Part shown: piece after piece, positions 1 to 4,668 of the stretch
How positions within the stretch are numbered: the first letter of the stretch is position 1
How the letters are laid out: every line of letters starts with the position of its first letter
NCBI GenBank assembly: GCA_958445895.1
Contig: CAUCTV010000086.1
Location: 1 to 5,246, forward strand
Source: an uncultured Collinsella sp.
Lineage (GTDB): Bacteria > Actinomycetota > Coriobacteriia > Coriobacteriales > Coriobacteriaceae
Length of the DNA: 5,246 nucleotides
Reading direction: 5' to 3'
The notes under the pieces: generated by a model
What the model was told of the DNA's origin: nothing
What the model saw: only the letters and a program-made list of their open reading frames with translations
Databases searched by the model: none
Program-made: the position numbers and the translations under genes

Positions 1-575
1 AGTCCGGCGCATCCACCGGCGGCACCGACTTTATCGCGCTGTGGGTTTCCAACCACACGGGCAAGACCATCTGGGGCGTTATCTTTGGTTTCAACTGCTT
101 TATCCTGGCGATCTTTGGCTTTATGTTTGGCTGGGACAACGCGGCGTACTCCATCGTGTTCCAGTTTATTTCGACCAAGACCATCGACAGCTTCTATCGT
201 CGCTACGATCGCGTGACGCTGCAGATCACGACGCGCAAGGCCGACGAGGTCATGACCGCCTATGTTGACCATTTTCAGCATGGCATTAGCTGTGCCGAGG
301 TCATTGGCGGATACAGCCGCGAGAAGATGTACCTGCTGCATGCCGTTGTCTCGACCTACGAGAGCCAGGACATTATCAAGCTGGTGTGCGATATTGATCC
401 CGGCGCCGTGATCAATGTGTTCCACACGCTCAACTTCGTGGGCGGCTGGTGGGGCGGTCATGTCGACGAGCCCATGCCCACGGCCGTACCCGATCCCGAC
501 AAGCCCGCGCGCATGGCGAGCAGGCAGGCTCGCCTCATCGAGCAAGACAACCTGCAGCAGGACGACGGCAGGTAA
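1..575 (+). CDS. YitT family membrane protein with DUF2179 domain, C-terminal part (5' truncated)
   Basis: The reading frame is open from base 3, so the gene begins before the window; 190 codons are visible. The fragment opens with SGASTGGTD, which matches the conserved glycine-rich G-x-S-x-GGTD signature of YitT (DUF161) proteins. It is followed by a hydrophobic membrane segment (GVIFGFNCFILAIFGFMFGW) and then the cytoplasmic DUF2179 domain. That domain shows GISCAEVIGGYSREKMYLL, the VVSTYESQDI segment and the DIDPGAVINV motif. The tail after GGWWGGHV is polar and proline/lysine-rich, as expected for a soluble end. Family members are usually about 280-300 residues, so roughly the first third is missing. 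The biochemical role of YitT proteins is not settled; they are presumed multi-pass inner-membrane proteins, possibly transporters, with a small sensory domain. Family assignment is secure, function is not. I see no clear terminator after its stop. Confidence 0.88.
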   Translation, partial: SGASTGGTDFIALWVSNHTGKTIWGVIFGFNCFILAIFGFMFGWDNAAYSIVFQFISTKTIDSFYRRYDRVTLQITTRKADEVMTAYVDHFQHGISCAEVIGGYSREKMYLLHAVVSTYESQDIIKLVCDIDPGAVINVFHTLNFVGGWWGGHVDEPMPTAVPDPDKPARMASRQARLIEQDNLQQDDGR

Positions 576-679
576 GGATTTGCTGTATGTGGTGTATCGT
601 TTTATCAAACTGAGATAACATATAAAAAGACGTTATATACGTATTAGTTATTTCGATATTTTGATAAGAGTGATCAGAT
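576..679 (+). promoter_or_regulatory. AT-rich promoter/operator region of the first GntR gene
   Basis: This gap is far more AT-rich than the surrounding genes and directly precedes a GntR-family gene, so it probably holds a promoter and an autoregulatory operator. TTATC at 602-606 forms a dyad with GATAA at 614-618 (7-base spacer). TTATCAAA at 602-609 is the exact reverse complement of TTTGATAA at 660-667. GTTAT occurs at 632-636 and 647-651. One possible promoter is TTGCTG (580-585), 17 bases, TATCAA (603-608), which would put the -10 inside the dyad. TATAAA at 621-626 is an alternative -10 without a good -35. The ribosome site before the start at 680 is weak (AAGAG at 666-670). The exact promoter is not determined. 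Confidence 0.45.
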
Positions 680-1399
680 ATGCCTGCGCCCAAAAATGCA
701 CCGCTTTACCAGCAGATTTACGACGAAATAAAGGATGCGATTGAGAAAGGTGTTTATGCACCCAAGGAGCGTATTCCGTCCGAACTTGAGCTTGCCGAGC
801 AGTACGAGGTGAGCCGCATCACGGTGCGCCGCGCCGTCGAGGAGTTGTGCTCCGATGGCTACCTGGTTAAGCAGCAGGGCCGCGGCACCTTTGTTTCCAC
901 GCCGCACATCAATCGCCAGTTTCACGCCTCGACGCTGCAGACGTTTACCGCGCTGTGTGCCGACAACGGCATGAAGGCGGGCGCACATGTGATCGATCGT
1001 CAGATTGTTCCGGCGCGCCAAAACGAGATGGAGTTCTTTGGCCTGCAGAAGGATGCGCTGCTGCTGCACATCAAGCGCGTGCGTACTGCCGACGGCGAGC
1101 CCATCTTTGAAGAGAACATCTTTGTGCCGTTTGACGCCTACCGTGAGCTGTTGACGGCCGATCTTGAGGACAAGTCGATTTTTGCCGAGGTCGAGCGTGT
1201 TGGCGGAACGCCGATTGTCTCGGTTGGTTACCGTACGGTCGAAGCCGTTCGCGCCAACGCCGAGCAGGCGGCTGAGCTGGGCATTGCTCCGCACGATCCG
1301 CTGCTCAACCTGCGCGCCGGCTTTATCGGACCCAATGGCGAGCCGGTCCTGATGGGTAAGCAGTACTACGTGGGATCGCGCTACGTTATGGTCATGTAG
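680..1399 (+). CDS. GntR-family transcriptional regulator, HutC subfamily (wHTH + UTRA)
   Basis: This is a 239-residue cytoplasmic DNA-binding regulator of the length normal for HutC-type GntR proteins. The winged helix-turn-helix covers about residues 7-74: APLYQQI at 7-13, RIPSELELA at 31-39, the recognition region SRITVRRAVEEL at 45-56 and the wing QQGRGTFV at 65-72. The C-terminal UTRA domain (about 88-235) shows the typical RVRTADGEPI (133-142) followed by EEN (144-146), and ends in GKQYYVGSRYVM. UTRA domains in this family bind small ligands, often phosphorylated sugars or amino acid derivatives, which release the repressor from DNA. The start at ATG 680 is supported by an in-frame TGA at 671-673. 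It is clearly paralogous to the regulator at 3769-4524, with about 60 percent identity in the DNA-binding domain by eye and less in UTRA. No metabolic gene adjoins it downstream, so its target is unknown. Repression of its own promoter is likely but inferred. Confidence 0.93.
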   Translation: MPAPKNAPLYQQIYDEIKDAIEKGVYAPKERIPSELELAEQYEVSRITVRRAVEELCSDGYLVKQQGRGTFVSTPHINRQFHASTLQTFTALCADNGMKAGAHVIDRQIVPARQNEMEFFGLQKDALLLHIKRVRTADGEPIFEENIFVPFDAYRELLTADLEDKSIFAEVERVGGTPIVSVGYRTVEAVRANAEQAAELGIAPHDPLLNLRAGFIGPNGEPVLMGKQYYVGSRYVMVM

Positions 1400-1404
1400 C
1401 TCTA

Positions 1405-1431
1405 GTTGCGCGGTTTTCCAAACCGCGCAAC
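1405..1431 (+). terminator. Strong hairpin after the first GntR gene, possible U-tail-less terminator
   Basis: GTTGCGCGGTTT (1405-1416) pairs perfectly with AAACCGCGCAAC (1420-1431) around a 3-base loop, starting 6 bases after the stop codon. A 12-bp GC-rich stem in this position suits transcription termination or protection of the mRNA 3' end. The following bases (CGGGCCGACG, counting the last stem base) contain no T-tract, so it is not a classical intrinsic terminator. Such T-poor hairpins are described after genes in high-GC actinobacteria. It is also the hairpin of the first of two tandem units (1405-1491). Confidence 0.5.
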
Positions 1432-1491
1432 GGGCCGACGCTGCGCCCTTGGTTCCGCCGTTCTAGCGAACGGCGGACCGGTCGACGCTGC
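1405..1491. repeat. Two homologous 40-bp hairpin units in tandem (47-bp period)
   Basis: Unit A (1405-1444) and unit B (1452-1491) align without gaps over 40 positions with 26 matches by my count. Both start GTT, both fold into a hairpin, and both end in the identical 9-mer CGACGCTGC (1436-1444 and 1483-1491). The stems differ in sequence: unit A has a 12-bp stem with a 3-base loop, while unit B has CCGCCGTTC (1455-1463) pairing with GAACGGCGG (1468-1476) around TAGC, plus T1454 with A1477. The changes keep both arms complementary, which suggests that the structure rather than the sequence is conserved. This is the architecture of REP-like dispersed hairpin repeats. No open frame here looks protein-coding. 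Function unknown. Confidence 0.6.
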
Positions 1492-1589
1492 AAACGCCCC
1501 TAAGCGGCAATCTGACGTTCAATCGTCGGTCGCGTACCAAAGTACGCTTCCCTCCTCTTTCACGTCACCTTGCTCGCTTAGGGGCGTTT
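1492..1589. repeat. 98-bp inverted-repeat element with 15-bp perfect ends and nested stems
   Basis: AAACGCCCCTAAGCG (1492-1506) and CGCTTAGGGGCGTTT (1575-1589) are exact reverse complements. Within the 68-base interior, TGACGT (1513-1518) can pair with ACGTCA (1562-1567), and GCGTAC (1532-1537) pairs with GTACGC (1542-1547) around CAAA. If transcribed this would give a long three-tier stem with asymmetric internal loops. The right arm is followed by TTTT (1587-1590), so it could also act as a terminator. CGCTG occurs just outside both ends (1486-1490 and 1591-1595), which could be a target-site duplication of a small non-autonomous element, but so short a match may be chance. No protein-coding frame is credible in it. 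Alternatives are a REP/BIME-like repeat, a small RNA or a MITE. Confidence 0.55.
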
Positions 1590-1643
1590 TCGCTGACTTA
1601 TGCTCAACCTGAGACGTTTCCACGCCTGTCAAGAGCTTAGCCG

Positions 1644-1687
1644 TTGGGGACGTTCTTAAACGACTAGTCATTCAAGAACGTCCCCAA
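1644..1687. repeat. 44-bp near-perfect palindrome
   Basis: TTGGGGACGTTCTT (1644-1657) is the exact reverse complement of AAGAACGTCCCCAA (1674-1687). The 16-base centre contains the 8-bp palindrome GACTAGTC (1662-1669) on the same axis (1665.5). Only two position pairs break the symmetry: 1658/1673 (A,C) and 1661/1670 (C,A). On the minus strand both become G-T, i.e. G-U wobbles in RNA. There is no T-tract on either side, so a classical terminator is unlikely. It lies about 95 bases before recQ, between two genes of the same orientation. A dispersed REP-like repeat or a site for a dimeric protein or tyrosine-type single-strand transposase are possibilities. The structure is certain, the identity is not. 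Confidence 0.7.
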
Positions 1688-1717
1688 TGACTACCCGCAG
1701 AATGAGCGTGGCTGACA

Positions 1718-1752
1718 GCCGTACGGCAGCGGTCCGCGTGGCGGCGTATAAT
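1718..1752 (+). promoter_or_regulatory. Probable recQ promoter with a palindrome over the -35 position
   Basis: A perfect TATAAT lies at 1747-1752, 32 bases before the recQ start, giving an expected transcript start near 1758-1760 and a leader of about 25 bases. No recognisable -35 sits 16-18 bases upstream. Instead the perfect 10-bp palindrome GCCGTACGGC (1718-1727) overlaps that position, and CCGC-GTG-GCGG (1734-1744) fills the spacer. CTGACA at 1712-1717 resembles a -35 but is 29 bases away, which is too far. An activator-dependent or repressor-controlled promoter would fit. The palindrome does not resemble the actinobacterial LexA box (CGAAC...GTTCG), so there is no sign of SOS control. 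Confidence 0.5.
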
Positions 1753-1783
1753 CGGCGGCAGATGACTTGGACGTTAGGAAACC

Positions 1784-3766
1784 ATGACCGATAGCATGCA
1801 GCAGATGGCGCTCGACACGCTCGGCGCCTATTTTGGCTACACCTCGTTTCGCCCGGGACAGGACCGCATGGTCGATGCGATCCTTGCCGGTCGCGACGCG
1901 CTGGGTGTTATGCCCACGGGCGCCGGCAAGTCCATTTGCTACCAGGTGCCCGCGCTCATGCTGCCCGGCATCACCTTTGTGGTGAGCCCGCTGCTGTCGC
2001 TTATGGAGGACCAGACCCGTGCGTTGCTCGCGGCGGGTGCGCGGCCCAGCTATCTCAACTCCAGCCTTACGCCGGCCCAGCAAAACACCGTGTTCAAGCG
2101 GGCGCGTGAGGGTCGCTACCAGCTTATGTACGTGGCACCCGAGCGCCTGCTCGAGCCTCGCTTTTTAGCCGTTGCGCAGGAGGCCGCGGCTGAAGGCGGC
2201 ATTGGCGTGCCACTCGTGGCTATTGACGAGGCCCACTGCGTGAGCCAGTGGGGGCAGGATTTCCGCCCCGCCTACCTGCAGATTCGCGAGTTTATCGATT
2301 CGCTGCCGCAGCGCCCCATCGTGGCTGCCTTTACCGCCACGGCGACCGAGCGCGTGCGTGCGGACATTCAGCAGATGCTCGGCCTGCAAAACCCCGCGAC
2401 GGTGGTGACGGGCTTCGATCGCAAGAACCTCTACTTTGGTTGCGAGGAGATGGGCGACAAGGCCAAGACTGCCTGGGTGCGCGACTACGTGATCGCGCAT
2501 TCGAGTGAGAGCGGCATCGTGTATTGCTCGACCCGCAAGACGGTCGATGCGCTGGCAGGCGAGCTTGCCGAAGCGCTGGGCCCCAGCGGCATTCGCGTTG
2601 GCCGCTACCATGCCGGCATGGGTAACGACGCCCGCCGCCAAAGCCAGCGTGCCTTTATCGACGACGATATCCAGGTGATGGTTGCCACCAACGCCTTTGG
2701 CATGGGCATCGACAAGCCCAACGTGCGCTACGTGATTCACAACAACGTGCCCGAGAGCATCGAAGCCTACTACCAGGAGGCGGGCCGCGCCGGCCGCGAT
2801 GGCGACCCGGCCAGCTGCCATCTGCTGTGGAACGGTAACGATTTTCGCATGCGTCGCTTTTTGATCGACCGCGGCGATGCTGCCGATGAGGCGCTCGACG
2901 ACGAGCAGCGCGCGTGGGCGCTCCAGAATCGATATCGCCTGCTCAGCCAGATGGAGGGCTACTGCAACACCACCGGCTGCCTGCGCGAATACATGCTGCG
3001 CTACTTTGGCGACGAGGCCGCGGCCGAGCATACTGCCGCGGCTGGTGCGGGCAGCACCGCCACGGACGACGCCGAGGGCTGCGGCAACTGCAGCAACTGC
3101 CTCACGAAGTTCGAGGTCGATGACGTCACCGATATGGCCCGCGCCGCCGTGCGCTATGTGGCCACACGTCCCATGCGCTTTGGCAAATCGCTGGTCGCCG
3201 ATGTGCTCCACGGCGGCAACACCGAGCGCATTCGCCAGATGCATCTGGACGAGGACCGCGGCTACGGTGAGCTGTCGAGCGAATCGGTCGGGCGCATCAA
3301 GGACATCATCGGCCAGCTGTGCGGCCGCGGTTATTTGGCTACCTCGCAGGGGCAGTACCCGGTCGTGGGGCTGGGCCCGCGTGCCGGCGAGGTCGAGGAC
3401 GAGGCGTTCGCCTTTACCGTTAAGCGTCGCGCGTCCAAGCGCAAGGCCTCGGCCCGCGCCCGCCGTGCGGTGGATCTGCTGCGCGAGGAGGCCGAGCTGG
3501 ATCAGCGCCCGCGCGTGGGCGATGATGCCGAGCTGTTCGAGCGCCTGCGCGCCCTGCGCAAGGAAATCTCGACCGAGCTGGAGATGGCGCCGTATATGGT
3601 CTTCTCCGACAAGGCCCTGCGCGGCCTGTGCCGCCTGCGTCCGCAGACGCGCGACGAGCTTATCCAGGTCAACGGCATCGGCGAGAAAAAGGCCGACGCC
3701 TTTGGCGAGCAGTTTATGGCGGCGATTGAAGAGTTTGAGTCCGAGCATGCGCGGGATGGAGCGTAA
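1784..3766 (+). CDS. recQ: ATP-dependent DNA helicase RecQ
   Basis: RecQ is an ATP-driven 3'-to-5' DNA helicase that unwinds forks, joint molecules and other structures in recombination and repair. The full domain order is present in 660 residues. Motif 0 is FGYTSFRPGQ (17-26), Walker A is PTGAGKS (44-50), and motif Ia is VVSPLLSLMEDQ (66-77). The DEAH box at 148-151 runs into the aromatic-rich loop CVSQWGQDFRP. Motif III is FTATA (183-187), motif V lies in VATNAFGMGIDKP (300-312), and motif VI is QEAGRAGRDG (331-340). The zinc-binding cysteines are C399, C433, C436 and C439; C394 is an extra one. The RQC winged helix spans about 445-555 and an HRDC domain with GIGEKKADAFG about 582-650. All catalytic residues I can check are intact. 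It is longer than E. coli RecQ (609), partly because of an Ala/Thr/Gly-rich insertion (about 411-431) inside the zinc site. An in-frame TAG at 1775-1777 fixes the start; AGGA at 1776-1779 is a close-spaced ribosome site. Confidence 0.97.
   Translation: MTDSMQQMALDTLGAYFGYTSFRPGQDRMVDAILAGRDALGVMPTGAGKSICYQVPALMLPGITFVVSPLLSLMEDQTRALLAAGARPSYLNSSLTPAQQNTVFKRAREGRYQLMYVAPERLLEPRFLAVAQEAAAEGGIGVPLVAIDEAHCVSQWGQDFRPAYLQIREFIDSLPQRPIVAAFTATATERVRADIQQMLGLQNPATVVTGFDRKNLYFGCEEMGDKAKTAWVRDYVIAHSSESGIVYCSTRKTVDALAGELAEALGPSGIRVGRYHAGMGNDARRQSQRAFIDDDIQVMVATNAFGMGIDKPNVRYVIHNNVPESIEAYYQEAGRAGRDGDPASCHLLWNGNDFRMRRFLIDRGDAADEALDDEQRAWALQNRYRLLSQMEGYCNTTGCLREYMLRYFGDEAAAEHTAAAGAGSTATDDAEGCGNCSNCLTKFEVDDVTDMARAAVRYVATRPMRFGKSLVADVLHGGNTERIRQMHLDEDRGYGELSSESVGRIKDIIGQLCGRGYLATSQGQYPVVGLGPRAGEVEDEAFAFTVKRRASKRKASARARRAVDLLREEAELDQRPRVGDDAELFERLRALRKEISTELEMAPYMVFSDKALRGLCRLRPQTRDELIQVNGIGEKKADAFGEQFMAAIEEFESEHARDGA
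3758..3761 (+). promoter_or_regulatory. Ribosome binding site of the second GntR gene, inside recQ
   Basis: GGAG at 3758-3761 lies within the last recQ codons, 7 bases before the ATG at 3769; the recQ stop TAA is at 3764-3766. Ribosomes finishing recQ therefore end on this site, which predicts translational coupling of the two genes on one mRNA. Confidence 0.7.
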
Positions 3767-3768
3767 CG

Positions 3769-4524
3769 ATGGCAACCGACGATAAAACCGACCGCGCTGG
3801 CGTATCCGCCGTACCACTGTACCAGCAGGTCATGGACGACCTGAAGGGCGAGATCGCGCGCGGCGTGTATGCGGCCGGCTCGCGCATTCCTTCCGAGATG
3901 GAGCTCGCGAAGTCTTACGGCGTGGGGCGCATCACCGTGCGCCGCGCCATCGAGGAGCTGTCGCGCGCGGGGTATCTCAACCGCCAGCAGGGGAGGGGCA
4001 CCTTTGTGTGCGCCCCCAAGCTCAAGCGTAAGATTCGCCAGAAAGGCGACGTCCAGAGCTTTACCGAGGGCTGCGCCGCCAACGACATGGTTGCCGGAGC
4101 GCGCCTGGTGTCGCGCACGGTGGTCGCGGCGACGCGCGAGGACGCGGCGTTCTTTGGCGTGGAGCCCGGCTGCGAGCTCATCGTAGTCGAGCGCGTGCGC
4201 ACGGCAGATGGCGTGCCCGTCATGCTCGAGAACAACTCTTTTGTGCTGGCCGACCATCCCTACCTGCAGACGCTTGCCGACGAGGACCTTGCCGATAACT
4301 CGATCTTTGCACTCGTTGCCGAGCATTCGGGCCGCGCGCCGCTCAAGTCCGACCCCTGCACCGTGGAGATTGCGCTTGCCGATGCTCAGGCGGCCCCGCT
4401 GCTGGAGGTGCCGGTCGGCGAGCCGCTCTTCTATATGGAGGCGTACTTTACCGATGCGGACGGGCGGCCCCTGCTGCTCGGGCGCCAAAAGATCGTGGGT
4501 TCGCGCTACGTGTTCGACATCTAA
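3769..4524 (+). CDS. GntR-family transcriptional regulator, HutC subfamily (wHTH + UTRA), paralogue of the first
   Basis: This 251-residue regulator has a short polar N-terminal extension (MATDDKTDRAG) not present in its paralogue. The winged helix-turn-helix follows: VPLYQQV at 15-21, RIPSEMELA at 39-47, GRITVRRAIEEL at 53-64 and QQGRGTFV at 73-80. The UTRA domain occupies about 95-250, with RVRTADGVPV at 142-151, LENN at 153-156 and a GRQKIVGSRYVFDI end. It starts 2 bases after the recQ stop, so it is probably expressed with recQ. Downstream lie two near-identical 17-bp boxes around the promoter of an SIS-domain gene. By analogy with FrlR of Bacillus, a GntR/UTRA repressor of fructosamine catabolism, the simplest inference is that it represses that operon and responds to a phosphorylated sugar or fructosamine. 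The ligand cannot be read from the sequence. Its family is certain, its target moderately supported. Confidence 0.94.
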   Translation: MATDDKTDRAGVSAVPLYQQVMDDLKGEIARGVYAAGSRIPSEMELAKSYGVGRITVRRAIEELSRAGYLNRQQGRGTFVCAPKLKRKIRQKGDVQSFTEGCAANDMVAGARLVSRTVVAATREDAAFFGVEPGCELIVVERVRTADGVPVMLENNSFVLADHPYLQTLADEDLADNSIFALVAEHSGRAPLKSDPCTVEIALADAQAAPLLEVPVGEPLFYMEAYFTDADGRPLLLGRQKIVGSRYVFDI

Positions 4525-4550
4525 TGTTCATAGATAGAACAACATAGAAC
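4525..4550. promoter_or_regulatory. Upstream operator candidate, box 1
   Basis: Starting directly after the second GntR stop codon, the box ATAGAACAACATAGAAC (4534-4550) contains ATAGAAC twice with a 10-bp period, one helical turn. TGTTC (4525-4529) also pairs with GAACA (4537-4541) as a dyad around 7 bases. The same 17-bp box recurs at 4596-4612 with one mismatch. Repetition next to a GntR gene and a regulated promoter is typical of repressor operators. Which protein binds is inferred. Confidence 0.6.
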
Positions 4551-4567
4551 AAACTTGCTGAAACGAC

Positions 4568-4596
4568 TTCACCTGCGACAGCTCGCGTGCTATAAA
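4568..4596 (+). promoter_or_regulatory. Promoter of the SIS-domain gene (extended -10)
   Basis: TATAAA at 4591-4596 is preceded by TGC (4588-4590), making an extended -10. TTCACC at 4568-4573 lies 17 bases upstream and matches four of six -35 consensus positions. The expected transcript start is near 4603, leaving a leader of about 65 bases. Box 2 begins at the last base of the -10, so a bound repressor would block the start site. Confidence 0.65.
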
Positions 4597-4612
4597 TAGG
4601 ACAACATAGAAC
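4596..4612. promoter_or_regulatory. Downstream operator candidate, box 2
   Basis: ATAGGACAACATAGAAC repeats box 1 with 16 of 17 positions identical, 62 bp downstream, close to six helical turns, so both boxes face the same side of the DNA. It covers the end of the -10 and the predicted transcript start. The arrangement suits repression by steric block, possibly strengthened by looping between boxes. The binder is probably the adjacent GntR regulator. Confidence 0.62.
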
Positions 4613-4639
4613 GACTGCAGGTACGAGCTGCTGTCGTTC
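4609..4639 (+). promoter_or_regulatory. Leader hairpin of the SIS-domain mRNA
   Basis: GAACGAC (4609-4615) pairs with GTCGTTC (4633-4639); after a T-T mismatch GCAG (4617-4620) pairs with CTGC (4628-4631), leaving a 7-base loop. The hairpin lies in the predicted 5' leader, shares GAAC with box 2 and ends 13 bases before the Shine-Dalgarno. No T-tract follows, so simple attenuation is unlikely. mRNA stabilisation or an extended operator half-site are alternatives. Confidence 0.5.
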
Positions 4640-4652
4640 AAAGCCGCCACAC

Positions 4653-4659
4653 AAGGAGG
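4653..4659 (+). promoter_or_regulatory. Perfect Shine-Dalgarno that decides a GTG start
   Basis: AAGGAGG at 4653-4659 lies 9 bases before GTG 4669. The frame is open further upstream and no ATG stands at the SIS domain start, so this site is what fixes the start codon. Confidence 0.85.
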
Positions 4660-4668
4660 AGCGTCGCC

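Noticed and set aside
674..1294. A 206-codon minus-strand open frame across the first GntR gene
   Set aside because: Antisense shadow of a clear GntR gene, with no domain of its own.
1492..1589. tRNA or known riboswitch
   Set aside because: No cloverleaf, acceptor or T-loop signature, and no aptamer consensus I recognise.
1406..1612. A 68-codon open frame in the intergenic gap
   Set aside because: It runs straight through the hairpins and inverted repeats, has no ribosome site and no recognisable sequence.
1644..1687. The 44-bp palindrome as an ordinary intrinsic terminator of the first GntR transcript
   Set aside because: No T-tract follows either arm, and it lies more than 240 bases after the stop with other hairpins before it.
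1405..1687. CRISPR array
   Set aside because: The repeats are two diverged hairpin units and two unrelated palindromes, not identical repeats with uniform spacers, and no cas gene is present.
1712..1717. CTGACA as the recQ -35 box
   Set aside because: It is 29 bases from TATAAT, outside the workable 15-19 base spacing.
2877..3785. A 302-codon plus-strand open frame overlapping the recQ 3' half
   Set aside because: Its product is dominated by Ala, Arg, Ser and Trp as expected from frame-shifted GC-rich codons, and it overlaps the RQC and HRDC coding region.
2165..3817. A 550-codon open frame on the minus strand covering most of recQ
   Set aside because: Antisense shadow of a high-GC gene. 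The plus strand carries every RecQ motif in order, and the minus translation shows no recognisable domain.
3502..4488. A 328-codon minus-strand open frame across the second GntR gene
   Set aside because: Antisense shadow. The plus strand encodes a complete GntR/UTRA protein with a ribosome site.
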